Assembly (NCBI GenBank): GCA_013140935.1
Contig: JABFSD010000910.1
Location: 1-6,840, forward strand
DNA from: Acidobacteriota bacterium
GTDB taxonomy: Bacteria > Acidobacteriota > Blastocatellia > RBC074
DNA: 6,840 bases
Direction of reading: 5' to 3'
The stretch's first letter is position 1. Each line of letters opens with the position of its first letter. The notes beneath the pieces were generated by a model, which was not told the origin of the DNA, did not search any database, and saw only the letters and a program-made list of their open reading frames with translations. The translations under genes and the position numbers were made by a program. Positions 1-5,381 of the stretch are shown here, piece by piece.

Positions 1-135
1 TCGCCGACACATCGCCGACACATCGCCGACACATCGCCGACACATCGCCGACACATCGCCGACACATCGCCGACACATCGCCGACACATCGCCGACACAT
101 CGCCGACACATCGCCGACACATCGCCGACACATCG
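1..135. repeat. 11-bp tandem array, 12 full copies, open at left edge
   Basis: The unit TCGCCGACACA is repeated without any mismatch twelve times (1-132), followed by a partial TCG; the array runs off the left edge, so the true copy number is unknown. There are no spacers, so this is a mini-satellite and not a CRISPR. Because 11 is not a multiple of 3, all three forward frames encode the same circular 11-residue peptide (S-P-T-H-R-R-H-I-A-D-T), and no frame on either strand contains a stop. The array could therefore lie at the 3' end of a repeat protein gene entering from the left: frame 1 stays open to a TAA at 229-231, and frame 2 to a stop at about 421. The sequence after the array does not look strongly protein-like. 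Perfect identity between copies implies recent expansion or slippage. Confidence 0.95.
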
Positions 136-564
136 AAAGACGACGCCGATAACCGAATGGCGAAATTCGCAAGCTGTCAGAAGGCACACTTCGAGTGTGC
201 GACGGCGCTTACGTCGCCCACGCAGATTTAAGTGTGCCAGTGAATTTACGAGACCGTTGCGCTGCGTTAGCGCAATGCCAAAAGTAGCTGGGAGAGAGCG
301 GAGCGTTGACCAGACACACAACGACAACTGCGTTGTGGCAAGCGTCACAACGATTCCGCTAAAGAGCTATTCAGGGGATAAAGCGAGAGAGAGGCAACAC
401 GAGAGAGACAGAACGTGGTGATGGTTGCGTTCAGTCACCACCACATTCTGCCTTTCTGTATGCGCCATGAGTAACAAACGGCTGCGTTAGGGTCTAGCGC
501 GGTTGTCGCGCATGTTGTCATTGTCGCGTATGACGTTAATGACGTGTGCGTCGCCATTTATTTT
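136..564. other. Gene-poor stretch with short dyads, no supported gene
   Basis: No convincing coding region is seen here. The frame that is open through the array to about 421 encodes an arginine-rich, low-quality peptide without a recognisable domain or ribosome binding site. Short dyads are present: TTGCGCT/AGCGCAA at 257-263 and 269-275, and CGTTGTG at 331-337, which can pair with CACAACG either at 317-323 or at 346-352. The stretch lies downstream of the minus-strand helix-turn-helix gene ending at 565, so some of this structure could act in its 3' region. I do not see a T-rich intrinsic terminator. Confidence 0.5.
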
Positions 565-858
565 TTATGAGTATTCGCGCATACGGGCTTCGCCTTCGAT
601 GAACTCGTGCAATGAAGCGATGAGAATCATCTGTCGCCCGACGACGTAAACAGCGCGCACCGATCCTTCTTCGACCCAGCGTTGAACGGTACGTTGGGAA
701 CATCCGGCAATAGCGGCGGCGCGTGAGGTATTGGCGAATTGTTGGTGGCGTTCCGGGACAGGTAATCGCAGGTAATAATGGATGAGTTCTTCGTGCGGTG
801 CATTCGTGGTGGTTGGTTGTTCGTGACGGCTCGGCTTCGTAACTTGGATTAAATTCAT
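565..858 (-). CDS. Small helix-turn-helix (excisionase/MerR-like) DNA-binding protein
   Basis: The predicted protein has 97 residues. Residues 43-84 fit the single-domain HTH_17/excisionase pattern. A first helix with AAAIAGC is followed by the recognition-helix segment QRTVQRWVEEG (about 56-66), a wing with YVVGRQ, and a closing hydrophobic strand and helix (ILIASLHEFI). This is the usual layout of small DNA-binding proteins that read DNA through one winged HTH, such as phage Xis proteins and short regulators. The first 40 residues are polar and probably disordered or an extra helix. The start is supported by AAGGAG (complement of 865-870), 6 nt before the ATG. It stands alone, with about 400 bp of non-coding DNA on each side and no integrase or toxin beside it, so its targets cannot be inferred. 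A shadow frame (536-901) overlaps it and was discarded. The fold is fairly sure; the role is unknown. Confidence 0.8.
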   Translation of the reverse strand: MNLIQVTKPSRHEQPTTTNAPHEELIHYYLRLPVPERHQQFANTSRAAAIAGCSQRTVQRWVEEGSVRAVYVVGRQMILIASLHEFIEGEARMREYS

Positions 859-1251
859 GTACTGCTCCTTTTTGAGTGGTTAATGGGTTAAAGGTTTTCA
901 TGGGACTGATGTAAAGAGCCGCAACGTCATGGGTCGCGCAGCCAGGTGTGTGTAGGGCTGATTGGTTTATTGTTTGCTGTAAGCAGGTAACTCAGCAAAG
1001 CTTGTGCCTTCCGCTCTGACACGAAGCCTAGTCGAACCTAGCTGGTGGTAAGTGCTGTATCCGTAACTACAATTTACTTTCTGAGACGATTGGTTGTGAC
1101 TCAGGTCAGTTAGAAATAACGACGCGCTTCGGAATTTTTTACACAGGCGCAGGATATGTTTACGAAGACGCGGCGTAACAAGTGCGCTATCAAGTTGATT
1201 GGCTGAGTATCAAAGGCAGGCACTTATAACTTGCCACAGGCTGGAAACAAA
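859..1251. other. Intergenic region, nothing recognised
   Basis: These 393 bp lie between the start of the helix-turn-helix gene and the end of the DUF948-like gene, both on the minus strand. No reading frame with coding character, no tRNA and no convincing promoter was seen. The only structured spot is a short dyad around 1025-1043 (CTAG/CTAG around TCGAAC), which superficially resembles a tRNA T-arm but lacks the other arms. Any promoter of the helix-turn-helix gene must lie here, but I could not identify one with confidence. Confidence 0.5.
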
Positions 1252-1806
1252 TCAGATAAACATCTCTTCATCCTGATAAGCGCGATCAACCGGCAGACGA
1301 CGACCCGCCATCATGACTTCAATCGCGCGACGTACGCCGGCCATCACATAAGAAAATTCGCGGGCGGGTTCGAGTACGCTGTTTTGCACCATCAGCGTCG
1401 CGCGTTCGAATTGATCGGAAGCCGTGGTGATCGTGTTTTGCACTTTGTCTACTTGCGATTTGGCGCGTTCGACTTCGCGTTTGGCGAGGGCGGTGGAATC
1501 GCCGAGCAAGCCGCGCACTTCGGCGGCTTCGTCGCGCGCCATTTCAGTGATGGCGGTGATGTGCTGAATGCCTTGCGTTAAATAACCCGTCGCCGATTTG
1601 AGTTCGACCATCATGCCCTGCGCCATTTTCAGCACGGGATCGGTGTTGTTGAGCAGGTATTCGGCGCGCGTTTGCAATTGCGCCGTGCGTTCGACCACGG
1701 CGACGACGCGCTTGGCGAGCAAATAAAAACCGACGAATACGGCAACCTGCACGATCAAGAGAATCGTGACGCCGATGGCGGTGACTAGGGTCAGTGAGTT
1801 TTCCAT
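1252..1806 (-). CDS. DUF948/YtxG-like membrane-anchored coiled-coil protein
   Basis: The 184-residue protein has one N-terminal membrane helix (about residues 6-31, rich in L, V, I and F, followed by K33 and R34). A long, mostly helical and charged region follows (about 35-165), with a polar C-terminal tail. This is the layout of the DUF948 family, whose Bacillus member YtxG is encoded beside ytxH in a stress-induced operon. The protein is probably anchored in the inner membrane with a coiled coil as partner-binding arm; no catalytic motif is visible. The next gene upstream on this strand is the YtxH-like gene, which supports the assignment. The ATG at 1806 is the first possible start, because an in-frame TAG lies four codons upstream, across the end of the inserted palindrome. 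No Shine-Dalgarno is visible before it, probably because the MITE-like element ends 11 bp away. The family call is by layout and context, not by strong motifs. Confidence 0.75.
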   Translation of the reverse strand: MENSLTLVTAIGVTILLIVQVAVFVGFYLLAKRVVAVVERTAQLQTRAEYLLNNTDPVLKMAQGMMVELKSATGYLTQGIQHITAITEMARDEAAEVRGLLGDSTALAKREVERAKSQVDKVQNTITTASDQFERATLMVQNSVLEPAREFSYVMAGVRRAIEVMMAGRRLPVDRAYQDEEMFI

Positions 1807-1817
1807 AATTGGCGGCT

Positions 1818-2035
1818 ATTCGACTTTAGACTAATCCAAAACCCGTAAGCTTATTGTTTTCAACAAAGGTGATTTTCAATGCAAGGCATGCGGGAAATAA
1901 ATGAGGGTCGTGATGATTCCCAACCAAGCAACGACTTGCATTTAATTCCCAGAATTCAGTCTTCTCGCTCATCCGACATTGATTTCATTGGGTTTACAAA
2001 CAATGGGTACGTTCGGAATTAGTCTAAAGTCGAAT
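1818..2035. mobile_element. MITE-like palindromic element with 18-bp perfect terminal inverted repeats
   Basis: ATTCGACTTTAGACTAAT at 1818-1835 is the exact reverse complement of 2018-2035. The match continues inward with one indel (ATCC against GGAAT) and then imperfectly almost to the centre: for example GGGAAATAAATGAGGGTCGTG on the left pairs in large part with the inverse of the segment ending near 1950. The whole 218 bp can thus fold into one long imperfect hairpin. GGCT lies directly outside both ends (1814-1817 and 2036-2039), consistent with a 4-bp target duplication. No transposase is encoded, so this is a non-autonomous element or an old foldback repeat. A 47-codon frame inside it (1879-2022, plus strand) is described in the findings. 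GGCT also recurs in the adjoining palindrome, so the duplication is suggestive rather than proven. Confidence 0.7.
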
Positions 2036-2094
2036 GGCTAGTGATTGGTGGTTAATGGCTAGTGTTACCCATCAGCCACTAACCACCAGCCACT
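2036..2094. repeat. Long hairpin downstream of the ytxH-like gene
   Basis: The arms 2040-2060 and 2074-2094 are inverted repeats matching at 18 of 21 positions around a 13-nt loop. In a minus-strand transcript two of the three differences become G-U wobble pairs, so the hairpin is better in the transcript of the ytxH-like gene, whose stop codon is only 3 bp away. No U-tract follows, so it is more likely an mRNA 3'-end stabiliser or a dispersed intergenic repeat than a classical intrinsic terminator. GGCTAGTG is also repeated directly at 2036-2043 and 2057-2064. Confidence 0.7.
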
Positions 2095-2097
2095 TTC

Positions 2098-2529
2098 TTA
2101 TGCGTTGTCTTCAAAAGCGGCCAGCGCCTTGCCTTGATCGGCTTGTTTGGCGTCGGTGTAACCTTGCTTACCGGCTTCGAGCGCGGCGGCGATTTGGGAT
2201 TTCTGGCGATTGAGCAATTCCTTGCCGCGTTCGGTCAGTTCGTTGACTGATTCCTTGCTGCGCGCGGCGAGGTCGTTGGCGCGTTCGACGCCGGTTTGAT
2301 AAAGCTCGGTCGCACGTTCGGTGCCGGTTTGATAAAGCTCCGTGGCGCGTTCGTTGAGTTCGCGCGAAGTGTCGCGGGCCTGATCGAGTCCGCGCTTGGT
2401 CGCGTCGGCGATTTCGGCGCGCAATTCGCTACCGGGTTTGGGCGCGAATAGCAACGCGGTCACTGCGCCGATGCCCGCGCCGATCAAAAAGTAAACCAGC
2501 TTGTCTCCGCCTTCATTGTCTTTAGACAT
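2098..2529 (-). CDS. YtxH-like membrane protein with 11-residue repeats
   Basis: The 143-residue protein matches the YtxH layout. A short polar start is followed by a glycine-rich membrane segment (about 11-29, LVYFLIGAGIGAVTALLFA) and the typical APKPGSELRAEI junction (29-40, where the family has APxxGxELR). A long charged helical tail follows. The tail holds at least four 11-residue units from residue 60, beginning E-R-A-T-E-L-Y-Q-T-G, of which the first two are almost identical. Such 11-residue periodicity resembles LEA-type and apolipoprotein-like helices that lie on membranes or wrap partners. In Bacillus the homologue belongs to a stress-induced operon with ytxG; here the DUF948-like gene follows on the same strand after 291 bp. 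The start is fixed by AAGGAG about 10 nt upstream of the ATG. The family is fairly sure; its biochemical role is unknown in general. Confidence 0.85.
   Translation of the reverse strand: MSKDNEGGDKLVYFLIGAGIGAVTALLFAPKPGSELRAEIADATKRGLDQARDTSRELNERATELYQTGTERATELYQTGVERANDLAARSKESVNELTERGKELLNRQKSQIAAALEAGKQGYTDAKQADQGKALAAFEDNA
2282..2347 (-). repeat. 33-bp in-gene tandem duplication in the ytxH-like gene
   Basis: Two adjacent 33-bp units (2282-2314 and 2315-2347) share GCCGGTTTGATAAAGCTC exactly, 33 bp apart, and encode the two nearly identical 11-residue peptides in the tail of the YtxH-like protein. The nucleotide identity suggests a recent in-frame duplication by slippage rather than selection for the peptide alone. 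Confidence 0.85.
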
Positions 2530-2631
2530 GTGTTTTTTCTCCTTATTGCCCGCTTGGGTCTGAATCGTGATTTTTCGTTGGATGAATGCCTGCCAGCTAA
2601 ACTTGCCATTGGCAGCGTTAGAACGGTCGGC

Positions 2632-2637
2632 ACTATA
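2632..2637 (-). promoter_or_regulatory. Possible extended -10 promoter of the ytxH-like gene
   Basis: On the minus strand TGCTATAGT ends at 2632. This gives a TATAGT hexamer (5 of 6 against TATAAT) with an upstream TG, as in extended -10 promoters. No good -35 hexamer is present. It would start a transcript about 95 nt before the ytxH-like ATG, downstream of the preceding gene's stop codon. Plausible, not proven. Confidence 0.4.
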
Positions 2638-2645
2638 GCACAGCG

Positions 2646-2662
2646 TTGCTGCGGCGCAGCAA
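2646..2662. repeat. Short GC-rich hairpin after the VOC gene
   Basis: TTGCTGC and GCAGCAA form a perfect 7-bp stem around a 3-nt loop, 14 bp downstream of the stop codon of the leftward two-domain VOC gene. There is no T-tract after it on the minus strand, so it is a weak terminator candidate or a stabilising 3' hairpin. It lies just upstream of the proposed ytxH-like promoter. Confidence 0.45.
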
Positions 2663-2676
2663 GTATCTCTTCGCGT

Positions 2677-3597
2677 TTACCGCATCGGGAACGGCTCCAT
2701 CAGTTCGGTGCGCGTGCCGTCGGGGTCGAAGAGATTTAGTTGCCAGCGGCGATTGCGTCCGACCTGGGGCGCGCGAATTTGTGCAGCATCGCCCGCCCGT
2801 TCACGCAGCGTTTCAAGCGCCTTTTGCATGTCGGGCACGAGCAGCGCGATATGGTGCATCGAACCCAATTGCTGCCGCGTAGGCTTCGTTTCCGTCAGCA
2901 TGTATTCAACATAATCAGTTGCATCGGGCACGCGCATATTGATCCAACTCAAGGTCGTGTCATCGCGTCCGCCGCGCCAGATTTCGCTCAAGCCCAGCAC
3001 GTCTTTATAAAACGCATCGGTCGCGGCCTGATTCATTACGCTGATGCCCGTATGCAGGATGCGGTCGGAAATACGTCGCGGTGAAAGATAGCGTCCCTTC
3101 GCTCGCGTGTGCAGCGAGCCTGCGCGATATTGCACGAACTCTACGCCATGGCCGTCGGGGTCGGGGATGGTGAAATTGATGTTGCCGTCGCGTCCCGTAT
3201 TCACTTTGTCAGGCGCTTTGATGCCCTTGCTCAACAGATAAACGCGCAAGGCTTCGAGGTCGTTCGTCTCAAACGCAATGTGCCGCAACCGGTCGTCGCG
3301 TTCAGGCGGCAAGCCGGGAAAGATTTCGATGTATTGCCGCTCGTTCACTTTGAAATAAGTCAGCGCGAGCGTTCCGTCCTGATTGCGAATCTGAAACGGT
3401 TCGTCGTAACCCAACAACTCGCCGTAAAATTCACGGGCTTTGTTCAGGTCGCTGACCTGGAAGGCTACGTGCGCGATGCCCAGAATCATTGGGCGTTTGG
3501 GCAGGTTGCCAGCCTGTTGTGCTGGTTGTTGTGCTGGCTGAACAGATACGCCGCACAAAGAAATACACAACGTAGCGATGAAGAGTTTGATGCGCAT
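2677..3597 (-). CDS. Secreted two-domain VOC (glyoxalase/dioxygenase-fold) protein
   Basis: I take the ATG at 3597, giving 306 residues, because it creates a clear signal peptide (MRIKLFIATLCISLCGVSVQ) with a cleavage site near residue 20-25, and AAGG stands about 7 nt before it. An upstream ATG at 3669 would put 24 polar residues before the signal and is less likely. Two vicinal-oxygen-chelate domains follow. The first is about 37-160, with candidate metal ligands H43 (GIAHVAF), E91 (YIEIF), H106 (RHIAFE) and E153 (DGHGVEFV). The second is about 178-302, with H182 (ILHTGIS), E231 (DYVEYM), H249 (HHIALLV) and E298 (DPDGTRTELM). Both keep the His/Glu set expected for a metal centre. The family includes extradiol dioxygenases, glyoxalases and resistance proteins; the substrate cannot be told. 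A Q/P/A-rich linker follows the signal. The gene is divergent from tatA. Export could be by Sec, as no twin arginine is present. Confidence 0.85.
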   Translation of the reverse strand: MRIKLFIATLCISLCGVSVQPAQQPAQQAGNLPKRPMILGIAHVAFQVSDLNKAREFYGELLGYDEPFQIRNQDGTLALTYFKVNERQYIEIFPGLPPERDDRLRHIAFETNDLEALRVYLLSKGIKAPDKVNTGRDGNINFTIPDPDGHGVEFVQYRAGSLHTRAKGRYLSPRRISDRILHTGISVMNQAATDAFYKDVLGLSEIWRGGRDDTTLSWINMRVPDATDYVEYMLTETKPTRQQLGSMHHIALLVPDMQKALETLRERAGDAAQIRAPQVGRNRRWQLNLFDPDGTRTELMEPFPMR

Positions 3598-3662
3598 AAA
3601 TTGCCTTGTTGAAATGGAATGAAAGCCTTTGCTGGTGCATCTTATAGCTAAGTGGCAGCGAA

Positions 3663-3692
3663 TTGACACTCTCGCAAACGCGACGCTAGAAT
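3663..3692 (+). promoter_or_regulatory. Sigma70-type promoter of tatA
   Basis: TTGACA (3663-3668, a perfect -35) is followed after 18 bp by TAGAAT (3687-3692, 5 of 6 for the -10). Transcription would start near 3699, leaving a leader of about 85 nt before the tatA ATG. This is the best promoter in the window and lies in the divergent region between the VOC gene and tatA. Confidence 0.75.
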
Positions 3693-3719
3693 GCCCCCGC
3701 TTTCAAGCAAACATTCCCA

Positions 3720-3763
3720 ATGACAACCTAGTGACAACCTAATGACAACCCAATGATAACCGC
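3720..3763 (+). repeat. Four 11-bp direct repeats in the tatA leader
   Basis: The units ATGACAACCTA, GTGACAACCTA, ATGACAACCCA and ATGATAACCGC follow each other without gaps between the tatA promoter and its Shine-Dalgarno. The first two read as Met(Val)-Thr-Thr-stop frames, each stop overlapping the next start by one base (TAGTG, TAATG). The third unit reads Met-Thr-Thr-Gln-stop, and the fourth opens a frame that runs into tatA. They could also be helically phased protein-binding sites. Confidence 0.8.
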
Positions 3764-3771
3764 CGCATTTC

Positions 3772-3777
3772 AAGGAG
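3772..3777 (+). promoter_or_regulatory. Shine-Dalgarno that fixes the tatA start
   Basis: AAGGAG at 3772-3777 stands 8 nt before the ATG at 3786. This decides against the in-frame ATG at 3753, which would place the Shine-Dalgarno inside the coding sequence and add 11 residues not seen in TatA proteins. Confidence 0.85.
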
Positions 3778-3785
3778 AAGTAGTT

Positions 3786-3980
3786 ATGACGCAATTCAAT
3801 CCGCTGTTTATCAACTTAGGCCCGACCGAAATGATTATCCTGCTGGTGATTGTCCTGATCGTGTTTGGAGCCAATCGCATCCCGCAACTGATGAAAGGCA
3901 TGGGCGAAGGCATTCGCAATTTCAAACAAGGGATTAACGAAGAACCCAGTGACGTTAAACCTGAAGCGCAAAAGAAATAG
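3786..3980 (+). CDS. tatA: Sec-independent protein translocase subunit TatA
   Basis: The 64-residue protein has the complete TatA/TatE plan. A short N-terminal segment (1-13) with L11-G12 before the membrane helix is followed by one membrane helix (about 14-28, EMIILLVIVLIVFG). Next come the hinge F27-G28, an amphipathic helix (about 31-48, RIPQLMKGMGEGIRNFKQG) and a short charged tail. The length and the FG hinge favour TatA over the longer TatB. TatA oligomerises in the inner membrane and forms the path for folded proteins bearing twin-arginine signals, together with TatC. No tatB or tatC is present in the window, so tatA seems to be its own transcription unit, with promoter at 3663-3692 and terminator at 4014-4076. 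The leader carries unusual 11-bp repeats. The assignment is strong. Confidence 0.93.
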   Translation: MTQFNPLFINLGPTEMIILLVIVLIVFGANRIPQLMKGMGEGIRNFKQGINEEPSDVKPEAQKK

Positions 3981-4013
3981 TCGGGTTCACTTTCAATCAC
4001 ACGCAAATTTCCC

Positions 4014-4076
4014 AAAGCGGAGTCGCATCGCAGCTTTAATATCAACTGACCGGATGCGGCTCCGCTTTTCTCTTTT
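4014..4076 (+). terminator. Intrinsic terminator of tatA
   Basis: A 16-bp stem (AAAGCGGAGTCGCATC at 4014-4029, pairing with 4053-4068) contains only one non-Watson-Crick pair, a U-G wobble in the plus-strand transcript. It is followed directly by TTTTCTCTTTT. It begins about 33 nt after the tatA stop codon. The loop is large (23 nt). It ends 15 nt before the next start codon. Confidence 0.85.
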
Positions 4077-4091
4077 CCGCCTCTATTTGCC

Positions 4092-5381
4092 ATGTCGCGC
4101 AAACGCCACTCTTATCAGCGCCCGCGCCAGCTTCCTAACACGGAACGTTCCTATCTGGCCTATCAATACGACGTACCCGCGCAAGCCACTTCGCGCACTG
4201 AACTTGTACGGTTGTTGCGTGGCGGCGAAGACACTTATCTCGAACTCAAAGTAAGGTTCAGCAATCCTGAGAAGCTCACGGCTGAAATCATCGCGCTCGC
4301 CAACACGGATGGTGGAGCCATGATTTTCGGCGTCAACGACCAACTGCGCATCGAGGGCGTAGACGACCCGGAAAACGTAGAAGAAGAGTTGCGCAATCTG
4401 TGCGCGACACAAATTCAGCCGCCCGTTTTTCCTTACATCAACAAAGTGGCCTTCGACAGCGGACGCCGCGTCGTCGTGCTGGAAGTCGAAGCGCATAACC
4501 GTCCGCATCGCACGCTGGACGATGCTTATTACCTGCGCGAAGGTGCAATCAAACGCGAAGCGACGCGCGAAGAGCTTTCGCATATTTACGGCGAAGCGCC
4601 GCTGGCTCACTTTGAGCAGGCACCGGTTTTCAAAGCCCACCTCGACAACGACATTGATGAATCGTTGTTTTGGAGCTACATGCGCGGCGTCAATCCAGGT
4701 TATTGGGGCGAGAATACGAAAGGCTTTCCGACCGATACACTGTTGCGCGACATGGGATTGGCGGTGAAACGCAAAGACGAATTGATCCCGACCATCGGCG
4801 GATTGTTATTGTTTGGATTGAACGAACGTGTTGCGCAACTATTGCCGCAAGCCGGCATTCAGCTTACGCGCTACAGCGGCGCTGATTTGCATGCGCCGAT
4901 TGTCGAGCGCGTCACGATTGCGGGGAATCTGTTGCGGCTCTTTGATGGCACGCTGCATTTCATTCAACGTTACGCCGACCTGTGGGACGCGCGTCCGAAC
5001 CGCAAGACGCTGGGCGATGAAACGGGACGCGCCAATTACGCGCGCGCTGCTTTGCACGAAGCCGTCGCCAATGCCTTGGTACATCGTGCCTGGCAAGTGC
5101 GCGACCGCGTGACGCGGGTTTATGTGTTTGATAACGCCATCGAAATTATCAATCCGACGCCGCTGCTCGATTTGCCTGTGAACTCATTACGTTACGGCAT
5201 CACCCAGACGCACAACCCGCGCCTCAAAGCGGTTTTCACGAATGCTCATTATGGCGCGCAACTGGTGCCGGGCGGTATTCCGATGATGTTCGTGCAATGC
5301 ACCGAACTCGCGCGCCGCGTGCCGGAAGGACCGACTTACGTCAATCATGATTTTCGCGTGAAACTCTATGGCTGGCATTGA
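4092..5381 (+). CDS. Schlafen AlbA_2 / HATPase_c_4 protein (COG2865 type)
   Basis: The 429-residue protein has the domain order of COG2865 proteins. A Schlafen AlbA_2 domain lies at about 36-160, with E46 and the E51-L-K53 motif, then EIIALANTDGGAMIFGV (65-81), the family's hallmark. A middle helical domain follows (about 185-310), with the typical GGLLLFG (236-242). A GHKL-like ATPase segment (HATPase_c_4) lies at about 317-400, with E323 and N327 in HEAVANALVHR as the ATP/Mg-binding N-box, and VFDNAIEIINP. Such proteins are usually called putative transcriptional regulators or RecG-like helicases in databases; AlbA_2 domains are linked to nucleic-acid binding or cleavage. The C-terminal winged helix of longer members seems to be missing or short. 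No Shine-Dalgarno precedes the ATG, which lies just after the tatA terminator; a start further downstream would still keep the AlbA_2 domain. It overlaps the next gene by 14 nt. Confidence 0.85.
   Translation: MSRKRHSYQRPRQLPNTERSYLAYQYDVPAQATSRTELVRLLRGGEDTYLELKVRFSNPEKLTAEIIALANTDGGAMIFGVNDQLRIEGVDDPENVEEELRNLCATQIQPPVFPYINKVAFDSGRRVVVLEVEAHNRPHRTLDDAYYLREGAIKREATREELSHIYGEAPLAHFEQAPVFKAHLDNDIDESLFWSYMRGVNPGYWGENTKGFPTDTLLRDMGLAVKRKDELIPTIGGLLLFGLNERVAQLLPQAGIQLTRYSGADLHAPIVERVTIAGNLLRLFDGTLHFIQRYADLWDARPNRKTLGDETGRANYARAALHEAVANALVHRAWQVRDRVTRVYVFDNAIEIINPTPLLDLPVNSLRYGITQTHNPRLKAVFTNAHYGAQLVPGGIPMMFVQCTELARRVPEGPTYVNHDFRVKLYGWH

Noticed and set aside
1..135. CRISPR array
   Set aside because: The 11-bp units are contiguous with no spacers; a CRISPR needs repeats of about 23 bp or more separated by unique spacers.
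197..421. Plus-strand reading frame of 74 codons
   Set aside because: It is arginine-rich with no domain, starts at an unsupported GTG, and is part of a frame that is open only because the tandem array has no stops.
536..901. 121-codon minus-strand frame over the helix-turn-helix gene
   Set aside because: It lies on the same strand in another frame of a gene with a clear domain and Shine-Dalgarno; its peptide is low-complexity and arginine-rich.
1025..1043. tRNA T-arm-like sequence with GTTCGA on the minus strand
   Set aside because: The stem does not fit a 5-bp arm with a 7-nt loop, and no acceptor, D or anticodon arm is found around it.
1231..1581. 116-codon plus-strand frame
   Set aside because: It is antisense to the DUF948-like coding sequence, which has a membrane helix and family layout; the antisense peptide has no recognisable features.
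3109..3612. 167-codon plus-strand frame
   Set aside because: It is antisense to the two-domain VOC gene, whose metal ligands and signal peptide show which strand codes.
3598..3669. Longer N-terminus of the VOC protein from an ATG at 3669
   Set aside because: It would place 24 polar residues before a clear signal peptide; the ATG at 3597 gives a normal Sec signal.
3753..3785. Upstream ATG for tatA
   Set aside because: The Shine-Dalgarno at 3772-3777 would fall inside the coding sequence, and the extra 11 residues are not typical of TatA.
4083..4640. 185-codon minus-strand frame
   Set aside because: It is antisense to the AlbA_2 domain, which carries the family hallmark motif on the plus strand.
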